DNA of 64,000 nt from Bacillota bacterium (GCA_023391425.1 JAEWAX010000004.1:1-64000), one strand, 5' to 3'; positions 17,361 to 26,210 are shown, numbered from the stretch's first letter. The notes: generated by a model not told the origin, from the letters alone. Numbers and translations: made by a program.

Positions 17361-18320
17361 ATGAAAATAGTTGTATTAGATGGATATACACTAAATCCAG
17401 GTGATATCAGCTGGTCTGGGTTGGAAAAGTATGGACAATTAACTGTATATGATAGAGTATCAGTTGATGAGATTGTTGATAAAATAGGCACTGCTGAAAT
17501 TATATATACAAATAAAACACCAATAACAAAGGAGATTTTTGATAAATGTCCATCTATAAAATTTGTTGGAGTTTTAGCCACTGGTTATAATGTTGTGGAT
17601 ACGGACTATGCAAAAGCTAAGGGAATACCTGTTGCAAATATACCTACCTATGGTACAGCAGCAGTGGCGCAATTTGCTATTGCACTATTATTAGAACTAT
17701 GCCACCATGTAGGGGCACATAGTGATAGTGCCAAGAATGGAGATTGGAGCAAATGCCCTGATTTTTGTTATTGGAACTACCCACTTATTGAACTTGCAGG
17801 TAAAACCTTGGGTATTATTGGATTCGGAAGAATCGGCCAGACGACAGCTAAAATAGCACAAGCTCTTGGTATGAATATACTGGCATATGATGAATACCCT
17901 GATTACAAATTAGAAAATGACAGCTTGAAATATGTACCACTAGACAAGCTATTTAACGACTCTGATGTTATTTCGTTACATTGCCCGCTGTTTCCTTCAA
18001 CTCAGGGCATTATAAATAAGGAAAACATTTTAAAAATGAAGGATGGAGTTATGTTAATCAATACTTCAAGAGGTCCATTAATAGTAGAACAGGATTTGGC
18101 TGATGCTCTGAATTCTGGAAAGGTTGCAGGAGCAGCAGTGGATGTTGTTTCTTCAGAGCCTATTAAAAGCGAAAATGTATTATTAACTGCGAAGAATTGT
18201 ATTATTACTCCTCATATTGCTTGGGCTCCTAAAGAATCAAGAATTAGATTAATGAATATTGCTGTGGAAAATTTAGCTGCATTTTTATCTGGCAATGCTA
18301 TAAATGTTGTAAATAAGTAA
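17361..18320 (+). CDS. D-2-hydroxyacid dehydrogenase (hydroxypyruvate/glycerate type)
   Basis: The 319-residue protein shows the Rossmann motif GFGRIG, an aspartate at the end of the second strand (AYDEYPD) that favours NAD over NADP, and the catalytic trio Arg in NTSRGP, Glu in SSEP and His in TPHIAW. Such enzymes reduce hydroxypyruvate or glyoxylate. It precedes a glycerate kinase, so hydroxypyruvate to D-glycerate is the natural reading. The gap from the TIM-barrel gene is 25 bases with AAGGAGG. Confidence 0.88.
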   Translation: MKIVVLDGYTLNPGDISWSGLEKYGQLTVYDRVSVDEIVDKIGTAEIIYTNKTPITKEIFDKCPSIKFVGVLATGYNVVDTDYAKAKGIPVANIPTYGTAAVAQFAIALLLELCHHVGAHSDSAKNGDWSKCPDFCYWNYPLIELAGKTLGIIGFGRIGQTTAKIAQALGMNILAYDEYPDYKLENDSLKYVPLDKLFNDSDVISLHCPLFPSTQGIINKENILKMKDGVMLINTSRGPLIVEQDLADALNSGKVAGAAVDVVSSEPIKSENVLLTAKNCIITPHIAWAPKESRIRLMNIAVENLAAFLSGNAINVVNK

Positions 18321-18479
18321 AAAGTCAACTTTCAGTTATTATTAATGCTGCTTCATGGGCTACTACTAAACAGTATTTCCTAATAGGCAAAGTTGATTAA
18401 TTGTATATAATATTATTGTATAGTAGAAAGGTCTCTAAGGTTTTGAGTTAATTTTGCAATATTGAAAGGATGTAATTAA

Positions 18480-19634
18480 ATGAAAATTGTTGTTGCACCA
18501 GATTCATTTAAAGGCAATCTTACCGCTGTTGAAGTGGCTAATCACATAGAGGCTGGTATAAGACAGGCTGATAAAAATATTGAAGTAGTAAAGATTCCAG
18601 TAGCTGATGGAGGAGAGGGTACAGTTGAAGCTCTCGTGGCAGCAACAGGTGGGAAAATAATTAAAAAAAAGGTTCATGGTCCTCTTATGACAGAAGTAGA
18701 TTCGTTTTTTGGAGTATTAGGTGATGGAAAAACTGCTGTCATTGAAATGGCTGCCTGCTCAGGAATAACGCTGATTCCAAAAGAGAAACTAAATCCCCTG
18801 CTTACTACAACGTATGGTGTTGGAGAGCTAATAATAGCTGCTAAAGACTTTGGGTGCACAAAGCTAATAATTGGTATAGGCGGTAGCGCAACCAATGATG
18901 GCGGTATGGGAATGGCGCAAGCATTAGGTTATAGGTTTTACGACAAACATAACAATCAAATTGGTCAAGGTGGTAAATATATATGCGAAGTTGCAAGTAT
19001 TGATGCAAGCAATTATTGCAAAGAACTAGATGCCATCGAGATCATAATTGCTTGTGATGTCAACAATCCTCTGTGCGGGCTAAATGGTGCGTCACACATA
19101 TATGGACCTCAAAAGGGTGCAACGCCAGAAATGATAGATTTACTTGACAAGGGCTTAAGAAACTTTGCTGATGTAATCAAAAAGGACCTCAAAAAAGATA
19201 TTGCTGAGATTCCCGGAAGTGGAGCAGCTGGAGGGCTAGGTGGGGGAATAATTGCATTCCTAAACAGTGCTAAGCTTGTTTCAGGTATTGATATGGTTAT
19301 TAATACCTGCAATTTTGAAGATGCTGTTAAGAACTGTGATCTACTCATAACCGGAGAAGGTAGGACTGATAGTCAGACTGCTAATGGAAAGGCTGTTGTG
19401 GGACTTGCTAAAGTTGCAAAAAAGTATAATATACCTGTATTGTGCCTATCCGGTTCGTTAACAGATGGATACGATGAAATATATAAGCATGGAGTTGATG
19501 CTGCGTTTAGTAGCTTGATAGCTCCTATGAGCTTGGAACAAGCACTTTGCTCATCTCCTCAAATGTTAACTCAAGCAGCCTTTGCATTTGCAAGACTTTT
19601 AATCCAGATACAAGCAAAGTCAAAGAGTTTTTAA
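18480..19634 (+). CDS. glxK: Glycerate kinase (GlxK/GarK family)
   Basis: The 384-residue product begins with APDSFKGNLTA and PVADGGEGTVEAL, both diagnostic of the type I glycerate kinase family. GIGGSATNDGGMGMAQALG is the central glycine-rich motif. Members phosphorylate D-glycerate, mostly to 2-phosphoglycerate, sending it into lower glycolysis. Together with the preceding hydroxyacid dehydrogenase it forms the exit of the island's pathway. A 160-base gap with an AAGTCAACTTT/AAAGTTGATT stem separates it from that gene, so it may also have its own promoter. Confidence 0.93.
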   Translation: MKIVVAPDSFKGNLTAVEVANHIEAGIRQADKNIEVVKIPVADGGEGTVEALVAATGGKIIKKKVHGPLMTEVDSFFGVLGDGKTAVIEMAACSGITLIPKEKLNPLLTTTYGVGELIIAAKDFGCTKLIIGIGGSATNDGGMGMAQALGYRFYDKHNNQIGQGGKYICEVASIDASNYCKELDAIEIIIACDVNNPLCGLNGASHIYGPQKGATPEMIDLLDKGLRNFADVIKKDLKKDIAEIPGSGAAGGLGGGIIAFLNSAKLVSGIDMVINTCNFEDAVKNCDLLITGEGRTDSQTANGKAVVGLAKVAKKYNIPVLCLSGSLTDGYDEIYKHGVDAAFSSLIAPMSLEQALCSSPQMLTQAAFAFARLLIQIQAKSKSF

Positions 19635-19692
19635 TATTTGATGGATGATAGTACAAGCCCAAGAATGTTTAATTAGTACCTGATTATAAATC

Positions 19693-19740
19693 AATGGGAA
19701 GCTCAGTTACAAGTAAGTACTGAGATTCCCATTAATTTTA
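19693..19740. terminator. Bidirectional terminator between convergent genes
   Basis: AATGGGAA plus CTCAGT pairs with ACTGAG plus TTCCCATT across one G-A mismatch, with a short loop. T-rich sequence lies on both sides. It closes the plus-strand island and, read in reverse, the minus-strand metal ATPase operon. Confidence 0.8.
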
Positions 19741-19746
19741 TATTTC

Positions 19747-21597
19747 TTATAGCTTTTTCACATTCAATGCCCTAGCTGAGTTCAATATGGCAATTACTGA
19801 TACACCAACATCTGCAAAAACGGCTTCCCACATAGTTGCAACTCCCAATGCACTCATAATAAGTACAATTGCTTTAATTCCCAGTGCAAAAACAATGTTT
19901 TGTCTTACAATTCGAAGTGTCTTTCTTGAAATGGCTATTGCTGTAGCAATCTTCGAAAGTTCATCGTTCATTATTACAACATCAGCAGCTTCGATTGCTG
20001 CATCTGAGCCAAGACCACCCATAGCGATTCCAATATCAGCCCTAGATAGTACAGGTGCATCGTTTATACCATCACCAACAAAAACTAACCTTCCCTTGCT
20101 AGATTTCTTTGTTAGCAATTCCTCCACCTTAGCCACTTTGTCAGCTGGGAGAAGTTCAGTATAAACCTCGTCAAGTCCAAGTTGAGCAGCAACTTTTTCA
20201 CCTACAGCTTTTGAATCACCTGTAAGCATAACCGCTTTACTTACATTACGGGATTTTAGTTTCTTAATTGCTAAAGTTGAATCTTCTTTGATTTCATCAG
20301 ATATTACAATATATCCCGCATATTTATCATTAATTGCAACATGTACCACTGTACCAATTATATTTTCTGTGTTATAGGGAACGCCTATTTTTTGCATTAG
20401 CTTAGCATTTCCAGCATTAATGATTTTGCCATCCACAATAGCTTTAACACCATGACCAGGGATTTCTTCAACATCAGATATTCTCGTATTGTCAATCTCC
20501 TGGGCATAGGCCTTTTTGAGAGAAAGGGAGATAGGATGGTTGGAATAACTTTCGGTAAAAGCTGTTAACTCCAAAAGCTCTTTTTCAGATATTTCTATAG
20601 GATGGAGCTCAGTCACCTGAAAAGTTCCTTTTGTTAAAGTGCCTGTTTTGTCAAATACCACAATCTCTGTATCGGCAAGAACTTCGAGATAGTTGCTGCC
20701 TTTGACCAGTATGCCTAATTTTGATGCACCACCTATTCCACCAAAGAAACCAAGTGGTATAGAAATTACTAGAGCGCAAGGACATGAAACAACAAGGAAT
20801 AATAAAGCACGATAGATCCAGTCGCTGAAGGTTGCATTGTTAATAACCAGTGGTGGGATTATAGCAAGAAAAACGGCAGCTATAACTACAACAGGGGTAT
20901 AATACCTTGCAAATTTTGTAATAAAATTTTCTGCTTTTGCCTTTTTATTGCTTGCATTTTCAACCAAATCCAGAATTTTAGCTACAGTAGATTCTCCAAA
21001 CTCTTTAGAGACCTGAATTGTAAGTACACCATTAAGGTTGATACATCCACTTAATGCTTCACTTCCTATACTCATTTCACGGGGAACAGATTCGCCAGTT
21101 AAAGCAGACGTATCCACCATCGAAAAACCGTCAATAACCTTACCATCAAGAGGTATTTTTTCACCTGCTTTAACTACGATGATTTCATCAATAGCTACTT
21201 CTTCAGGATCAATGGTTATAAGCTCCCCATTTCTCATAACGTTTGCATAATCAGGGCGTATGTTCATAAGCTCTGCAATTGACTTCCTTGAGCGGTCCAC
21301 AGCATAATCTTGAAAAAGTTCTCCAACTTGATAAAATAACATGACGGCAACAGCTTCAGGATACTCTCTTACACAAAAAGCACCTACAGTTGCAATACAC
21401 ATCAAAAAGTTTTCGTCAAATACTTGACCGTGAACAATATTTCTAATAGCCCGGAGTAACACATCGCCACCAATTATTAAATAAGCTAAAAGGAATATTG
21501 CAAGATTTAAATAGCCTGATAGTGGAGCGATTAGTGCTACCACAAATAGAATAGAACCTATTCCGATTCGTAAAATTGTTTTCTTTGCTTTTGACAA
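19747..21597 (-). CDS. Heavy-metal P1B-type ATPase (Cd/Zn/Co efflux)
   Basis: A P-type ATPase with the phosphorylation site DKTGTLT (Asp316), the transmembrane metal motif SCPCALVIS, the TGES actuator loop and an SNHP motif. The CPC plus HP pattern is that of ZntA/CadA exporters of Zn, Cd, Pb or Co. It has no N-terminal metal-binding domain; that domain is encoded by the separate gene upstream. I favour the TTG at 21597, which has GGAGG at 5 bases, over ATG codons at 21609 and 21630 that lack a ribosome site. The last gene of a three-gene repressor-controlled operon. Confidence 0.93.
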   Translation of the reverse strand: MSKAKKTILRIGIGSILFVVALIAPLSGYLNLAIFLLAYLIIGGDVLLRAIRNIVHGQVFDENFLMCIATVGAFCVREYPEAVAVMLFYQVGELFQDYAVDRSRKSIAELMNIRPDYANVMRNGELITIDPEEVAIDEIIVVKAGEKIPLDGKVIDGFSMVDTSALTGESVPREMSIGSEALSGCINLNGVLTIQVSKEFGESTVAKILDLVENASNKKAKAENFITKFARYYTPVVVIAAVFLAIIPPLVINNATFSDWIYRALLFLVVSCPCALVISIPLGFFGGIGGASKLGILVKGSNYLEVLADTEIVVFDKTGTLTKGTFQVTELHPIEISEKELLELTAFTESYSNHPISLSLKKAYAQEIDNTRISDVEEIPGHGVKAIVDGKIINAGNAKLMQKIGVPYNTENIIGTVVHVAINDKYAGYIVISDEIKEDSTLAIKKLKSRNVSKAVMLTGDSKAVGEKVAAQLGLDEVYTELLPADKVAKVEELLTKKSSKGRLVFVGDGINDAPVLSRADIGIAMGGLGSDAAIEAADVVIMNDELSKIATAIAISRKTLRIVRQNIVFALGIKAIVLIMSALGVATMWEAVFADVGVSVIAILNSARALNVKKL

Positions 21598-21636
21598 ATT
21601 GACCTCCATAAGTCGCTGTTTATCGACCATAAAATA

Positions 21637-21700
21637 TAATAAATAATATCCTCAATATATAAAATTCAATAAATATTATCCCCAACATACAATAATCAAT
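21637..21700. repeat. Short tandem duplication
   Basis: Two imperfect copies of a roughly 32-base AT-rich unit containing ATAAATAATATCCTCAA and ATAAATATTATCCCCAA lie between the heavy-metal-associated and ATPase genes. A third partial match (AAATATTATTATCC) is at 21958-21971 in the preceding gap. The function is unknown; slippage duplication is the simplest origin. Confidence 0.5.
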
Positions 21701-21711
21701 AAGAAAGTTTA

Positions 21712-21939
21712 CTACTTATAATATGCTTGCAAGGAGCAATCAGGTTCAAATTTCTTAATGGCTTTTTGTATTGCTTTTAATATGTCATCTAAACCTTGTT
21801 CCTCTGATTCGATAGTTAATTTTTGAGTCATAAAGTTAATTGTAGCATTGTTGACGCCATCAATTTTATTAATCTCTCTTTCCATTTTAGCAGCACAATT
21901 TGCACATCCTAAGTCTTCTAATTTGAATACTTTTTTCAT
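21712..21939 (-). CDS. Heavy-metal-associated domain protein
   Basis: The 75-residue protein is a single HMA domain, with the metal-binding loop GCANCA near residue 10 and a ferredoxin-like alternation of strands and helices. ATG at 21939 has GGAGG 8 bases upstream, so the TTG at 21954, which overlaps that site, is not the start. In most CadA/ZntA pumps this domain is fused to the ATPase; here it is free and is made just before the pump, so it probably delivers metal to it. Confidence 0.88.
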   Translation of the reverse strand: MKKVFKLEDLGCANCAAKMEREINKIDGVNNATINFMTQKLTIESEEQGLDDILKAIQKAIKKFEPDCSLQAYYK

Positions 21940-21976
21940 AATGAATTCCTCCAACTAAATATTATTATCCTATGTG

Positions 21977-22339
21977 TTATTCTTCTATATGCTCAAAACC
22001 TTGATCTATTATTGTTTTTACGTGTGAATCGGATAAGGAATAAAACATAGTTTTGCCATCACGCCTACACTTTACCAATTCAGCCTGCTTCAGTACACGC
22101 AATTGATGAGAGATAGCTGACTGCCCCATGTTTAGCAACTGTGCGATATCACAAACACACATTTCTGATTGAAATAATACGTATAATATTTTAATTCTTG
22201 TTGAATCTCCAAATACCTTAAATAACTCTGCTAGGTCATACAATTTTGTTTCCTCAGGCATGGTGTTTAACACTTGATTTACTATGTCCTTATGTATGCA
22301 TAGATAATCACATTTCTCAATTCCATTTTCAATATTCAT
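21977..22339 (-). CDS. ArsR/SmtB-family metal-sensing repressor
   Basis: The 120-residue winged-helix protein carries two complete metal sites. Cys10 and Cys14 with the ECVC-type pair Cys61 and Cys63 match the alpha3N site of CadC. Asp104, His106, His117 and Glu120 match the alpha5 site of SmtB at identical spacing. ATG at 22339 is chosen because GGAGG sits 5 bases before it; the ATG at 22349 overlaps that site. It is first in the operon and should repress it through the operator at 22407-22428 until Zn, Cd or Pb is bound. Confidence 0.93.
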   Translation of the reverse strand: MNIENGIEKCDYLCIHKDIVNQVLNTMPEETKLYDLAELFKVFGDSTRIKILYVLFQSEMCVCDIAQLLNMGQSAISHQLRVLKQAELVKCRRDGKTMFYSLSDSHVKTIIDQGFEHIEE

Positions 22340-22406
22340 GTCGGCCTCCATAAATTTCTAAATGCAATAAATGTTTTTTATTAAGGTTGATAAAGCAATC
22401 TTCATT

Positions 22407-22428
22407 CATATGAATAATCATTCATATG
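22407..22428. promoter_or_regulatory. ArsR/SmtB-type operator
   Basis: A perfect inverted repeat, CATATGAAT and its complement around AATC, contains TGAA-N6-TTCA, the core of SmtB/CadC-type operators. It covers the transcription start region of the minus-strand promoter at 22432-22459, ideal for repression by the adjacent regulator. Confidence 0.82.
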
Positions 22429-22431
22429 TTT

Positions 22432-22459
22432 AGTATACCTCAGAAATTTCCTTTGTCAA
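22432..22459 (-). promoter_or_regulatory. Promoter of the metal-efflux operon
   Basis: On the minus strand TTGACA (22459-22454) and TATACT (22437-22432) are separated by 16 bases. The start would fall inside the operator just downstream. A perfect -35 suggests a strong promoter held down by the repressor. Confidence 0.8.
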
Positions 22460-22513
22460 CAGATATTTTGAATTTTATTAGTAATTTTTATCGAATTTAT
22501 AATAAACATTCAA

Positions 22514-22543
22514 TTGATAATTGTGTCAATTTATTGATATAAT
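22514..22543 (+). promoter_or_regulatory. Promoter of the DUF362 gene, copy 2 of the repeated block
   Basis: TTGATA (22514-22519) and TATAAT (22538-22543) with 18-base spacing, 52 bases before the DUF362 start. The sequence from 22499 is nearly identical to positions 2-48, including ATTGA-N8-TCAAT, which suggests a shared regulator. Confidence 0.7.
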
Positions 22544-22594
22544 ATTTAATGGACAAATTTAGAAAAATTTAGTAGATACGGAGGACTGATTTTT

Positions 22595-23674
22595 ATGAGT
22601 CAAGTTTTGTTTTCATCAGTTAAGTATGATAAGTATGATAGTAGTGTTACTTTGCCAGCTAAATTTGAAAGATTAATAGATAATATGGAGCTAGAAAGTA
22701 TAGTAAAAAATAAATGGACTGCGATTAAAATGCATCTCGGAAGAGGAATAGGTTATACAACTATTCATCCTCTTTTTGTAAAAATATTGGTGGATAAGTT
22801 AAAAGGGTATGGTGCGAAGGTTTATATTACAGATCAAGAGACAGCTGGTGCTGCAAATCGAGGTTATACAGAGCAATTCCTAGGAGTTCCTATAGTTCCG
22901 GTATGTGGATTAATGGGAAAGTATATATACGAGAAAAGTGTTGACTACAAAAGCTTTAAAAACGTTGATGTTGGTGGTAATATATATGATGCAGAAGTGA
23001 TGATTGATTTATCCCATGTCAAAGGTCATGGTGCTTGTGGCTATGGTGGGGCCTGCAAAAATATTGCTATGGGTTGTGTTACAGATAGAACAAGAAATCA
23101 AATTCATGGATTAGAAGGTGGAATAGCTTGGAATGCTGACCTGTGTACGCATTGTGAACTATGCATTAATAGCTGCAATCATCATGCTAATAAGTTTAGT
23201 GAGAATGGCGAGTATAACGTATTTTTTCATCATTGTACTTACTGCCACCACTGTGTCAAGATTTGTCCAACTGGTGCTATTACTAAAACTTCAGATAAAT
23301 ATGAAGATTTTCAGACTGGAATGGCAATTTGTACAGAGTCTGTACTCAAAACTTTTGAACCTGGAAATGTATTCTATATAAATTTTCTAACTAATATAAC
23401 GTCCTTATGTGATTGTTGGGGACTAACTACTCCATCAGTTGTTCCAGATATCGGAATAATGGCTTCAAAGGATATTGTTTCAATTGAGAGAGCCTGCATT
23501 GATGCGATTAAAGTTGAGAATTTGATTCTAGATGGTATTCCTCAAGGAATAGAATTAGGAAAAGAGGGTCACCTGTTTCAAAGAATACATGGTAAGGACC
23601 CATTTATTCAACTTAAAGAACTAGAAAAAAGAAATCTTGGAACACAGACATATAATATCGAAGAAATATTTTGA
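22595..23674 (+). CDS. DUF362-domain protein with two [4Fe-4S] clusters
   Basis: The 359-residue cytoplasmic protein has an N-terminal DUF362 region, with GHGACGYGGACKNIAMGC in its middle. Two ferredoxin motifs follow (CTHCELCINSC and CTYCHHCVKICPTG, about residues 183-230), then a C-terminal return of the DUF362 fold. The family is widespread in anaerobes, sometimes called ferredoxin-like or 'Fe-S center protein', and its substrate is unknown. It is monocistronic, between its own promoter and a terminator. Its promoter block is shared with the one at the window start. Confidence 0.88.
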   Translation: MSQVLFSSVKYDKYDSSVTLPAKFERLIDNMELESIVKNKWTAIKMHLGRGIGYTTIHPLFVKILVDKLKGYGAKVYITDQETAGAANRGYTEQFLGVPIVPVCGLMGKYIYEKSVDYKSFKNVDVGGNIYDAEVMIDLSHVKGHGACGYGGACKNIAMGCVTDRTRNQIHGLEGGIAWNADLCTHCELCINSCNHHANKFSENGEYNVFFHHCTYCHHCVKICPTGAITKTSDKYEDFQTGMAICTESVLKTFEPGNVFYINFLTNITSLCDCWGLTTPSVVPDIGIMASKDIVSIERACIDAIKVENLILDGIPQGIELGKEGHLFQRIHGKDPFIQLKELEKRNLGTQTYNIEEIF

Positions 23675-23743
23675 AAATAATTGAATAGGTTGCTACAAAC
23701 TAAATGGGTAAGCTGGTTTTGTAGGAGTGTATTTAGTACCCTG

Positions 23744-23797
23744 TAAGTGTAATTGTTAAGTAAATTAATTTTGCTTAAACAGTTGCACTTATTTTTT
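23744..23797 (+). terminator. Terminator of the DUF362 gene
   Basis: AAGTG...TTAAG (23744-23760) pairs with CTTAA...CACTT (23774-23790) with some wobble, followed by ATTTTTTG. The partial repeat GCCTACCACCG just after it (23807-23817) matches the dispersed repeat family. Confidence 0.65.
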
Positions 23798-23932
23798 GTC
23801 CTGTGCCTACCACCGTTAATATGATTATTAGCTAATTTACATAATATTTATATTAAACTAAATAAAACAATTCCCAAATGACTTTTGGTTGCATATTATG
23901 CAATAAAAAAGTAATATTTTGGAGTGATTTTA

Positions 23933-24742
23933 TTGACAAAATTTAAGGTTGGAGATATTGTAAGTAGAGTGTCTTATGGTGGGGACATTCTTTTTAGGGT
24001 AGTAGACATAAAATCTAATTGTGATGGTTCTGATTGCTATGTACTAAGAGGGTTGTCTTCCAGAATCGAGGCTGATTCACAAGCTGATGACCTATTAATA
24101 CAGGATGCTAAAGCTGCTTATTCTAGAGCGTATAGAGAACTCAAACTAACTAAAATCACACTAGAAAGCACGATGCCTGTATTTAGAAGCTTTTTCAGTA
24201 GACTGAAAAAAAAGCCGGGAAAGATTTTGCATATAGATTCTGCTCAGGATTTTATGGATCAATGCATTGACTTTTACAAGCAAAGTAATATTAAATGCTA
24301 TGGCAAATTGGTAAGTGAGAGTAAGCAGCCTTCAGTGATTAAACAGTATTTAAAAACTTATGACCCAGATATATTAGTGCTTACCGGACATGATGGTTTG
24401 AAGAAAGGAGCACAAAATATGCACTCACTGGAGAGCTATGCTAACTCAGCATACTATATTGATGCTGTTAAGATAGCTCGAAGCTATGAGCCTGACCCAG
24501 ATAAGTTATGCATATTTGCAGGTGCTTGCCAATCCTACTATGAGGCTATAATGCAAGCTGGGGCAAACTTCGCAAGCTCGCCAAAGAGAGTGCTAATCAA
24601 TGCACTGGATCCTGCTATTGTAGCACAAAAAATATCAGTGACAGATAGATCTATTGTACTTTCACCTAAAGCTATAATTTCACTGACCATAACTGGAAGC
24701 AGTGGTATAGGAGGTAAGGATACAAGAGGGCAAATGAAATAG
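23933..24742 (+). CDS. yabG: Sporulation-specific protease YabG
   Basis: The 269-residue product matches YabG from its N terminus (KFKVGDIVSRVSYGGDILFRV) to its conserved end (SGIGGKDTRGQMK). In Bacillus this sigma-K-dependent protease trims coat proteins such as SpoIVA in the mother cell. TTG at 23933 is chosen because GGAG lies 8 bases ahead. Its presence shows that the organism belongs to a spore-forming lineage. The gene stands alone before a strong terminator. Confidence 0.93.
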   Translation: MTKFKVGDIVSRVSYGGDILFRVVDIKSNCDGSDCYVLRGLSSRIEADSQADDLLIQDAKAAYSRAYRELKLTKITLESTMPVFRSFFSRLKKKPGKILHIDSAQDFMDQCIDFYKQSNIKCYGKLVSESKQPSVIKQYLKTYDPDILVLTGHDGLKKGAQNMHSLESYANSAYYIDAVKIARSYEPDPDKLCIFAGACQSYYEAIMQAGANFASSPKRVLINALDPAIVAQKISVTDRSIVLSPKAIISLTITGSSGIGGKDTRGQMK

Positions 24743-24760
24743 TCAAACTTTTTAAGAATG

Positions 24761-24790
24761 AAAAATGCTCGGCATAAGCCGAGCATTTTT
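24761..24790. terminator. Strong terminator after yabG
   Basis: A perfect 13-bp stem (AAAAATGCTCGGC with its complement, loop ATAA) ends in TTTTT. It is symmetrical and may work in both directions. Confidence 0.92.
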
Positions 24791-25145
24791 AGGGGGTTAA
24801 AATGTATTTTGTGGGGTCAGTTATAGTTATTGACTTTTTTGCATTTTCTTATACATTTTTTTTATAAAAATCAAAATAATTTTATTAAATAATTATTTAT
24901 ATTATTAATCAAAAATAATTAAATATATATAATCTAAATATATATAATCTAAGAACAGTTCGTGATATAATTACAAAAAATATATAATTTTCTAAATTGC
25001 AATTAGTATGGTGGTAGGTGTATTTTTTGAGTAGAAAACAGATTTAATACTTTATAATACAGACTAAAGGGATTCATAACTCGTACTATAAGTAACAAAG
25101 ATTATTTAAAAAAATTTAGATTTTAAAAAATGTGGGGGTCTTTTT
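24791..25145. other. Very AT-rich intergenic stretch
   Basis: No gene is seen. It has tandem ATATATAATCTAA units at about 24922-24951. TATAAT at 25053-25058 with a weak TTGAGT 20 bases upstream is a possible promoter for the Ser-rich protein downstream. Confidence 0.5.
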
Positions 25146-26129
25146 GTGAAAAAAAGAGTGTTAGCTATATTGCTCATATTTGCATTTGTATTTACCTCGT
25201 CAATGGGGGTTTATGCTAGAAGAGCTAGATCCTTTGGAGGGAGTAAATCATTTTCAAAATCATACAGCAGCTCAATGAAATCTTATTCCAAGAGAAGCGG
25301 AGGATTATTTGGATCGTCCAAATCGACGACAAAAAGCAGCGGATTATTTGGGTCATCCAAGTCCTCAAGTAGCAGCTCGTCAAGTTCAAGGAGTAAGCCA
25401 GGGGCTAAATCATACAGTAATTCATCAACCAATAAATCTTCTGCTAAAGGCTTTGCGACCAAATCTGCTTCAAAAAAATATTCTTATATGCAGGATACTT
25501 ACAAAAAGCAAGTTTCAAGCAAGAACTTTAACACGTACAAACAAAAACTAAATACTGAACAACAAAAAGTGTATAATGATACTCTTAAGCGCGATTATGG
25601 AACAAGCTCTAGAAGAATGAAATTTGAAGATGCCATGAATACCAGAAGCTCAAGAATAAATACATTTGCAAATAAGAGACCAATAATTATAAATGCTAAT
25701 AGAGGTATGTTTGCAAGCCCATTTTCATATGGGTATGCCTATGTTGGACCTTGGGATTTATGGTTCCTTATGAGAGCATCTGACATGTTTTGGTATCATC
25801 ACTGGAGCGAAATATCACCATATAGAAATTACTTCGACCAACAGAAATATAATGAGCTTGAAAAGAGAGTACAGGAACTTGAACAGCAAGGCGTGAAGAA
25901 AGATCCAAACTATTTAGATCCGGATGTTGATCCTGATTTACAGCTTTCACAGCAGTATCAGGAGGAAAATGTTGATAAGGTATATTATACAGATAAATAT
26001 CCGACTAATTCAACAAGCTCAGGTACAGCTATAGTAGTCATTTTAATAACTTCAGTTGCTCTAATTATAGTCATTAAGAAAGTATCAAAACCCAAACGCA
26101 AAAAATCGCATTATAGCAGTATTTACTAA
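25146..26129 (+). CDS. Secreted Ser-rich protein with C-terminal membrane anchor, unknown function
   Basis: The 327-residue protein starts at GTG with a signal peptide ending near ...VYARRA. A low-complexity stretch (about residues 30-100) follows, rich in Ser, Lys and Gly with repeated GLFGSSKS units. A middle part with aromatic residues, a short charged coiled segment (ELEKRVQELEQQG) and a membrane helix (about 290-310) come next, then a basic tail. I do not recognise a family. It resembles surface or spore-associated linkers. It precedes two genes of the kind found with DUF350 proteins, possibly one functional group. Confidence 0.65.
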   Translation: MKKRVLAILLIFAFVFTSSMGVYARRARSFGGSKSFSKSYSSSMKSYSKRSGGLFGSSKSTTKSSGLFGSSKSSSSSSSSSRSKPGAKSYSNSSTNKSSAKGFATKSASKKYSYMQDTYKKQVSSKNFNTYKQKLNTEQQKVYNDTLKRDYGTSSRRMKFEDAMNTRSSRINTFANKRPIIINANRGMFASPFSYGYAYVGPWDLWFLMRASDMFWYHHWSEISPYRNYFDQQKYNELEKRVQELEQQGVKKDPNYLDPDVDPDLQLSQQYQEENVDKVYYTDKYPTNSTSSGTAIVVILITSVALIIVIKKVSKPKRKKSHYSSIY

Positions 26130-26210
26130 TTTTGTAATATGATAGTTAATACAATATAGTTAAGATTAGGTTTTATCTTCATATATAGTTAGAATGGAGG
26201 CAAAAAAGAA

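Noticed and set aside
19787..20164. 125-codon plus-strand frame opposite the metal ATPase
   Set aside because: It is a shadow of the P-type ATPase with its conserved motifs on the minus strand, and it has no ribosome site.
22514..22530. TTGATAATTGTGTCAA as an FNR box
   Set aside because: The half-site spacing is longer than the TTGAT-N4-ATCAA of FNR, and the second arm does not match.
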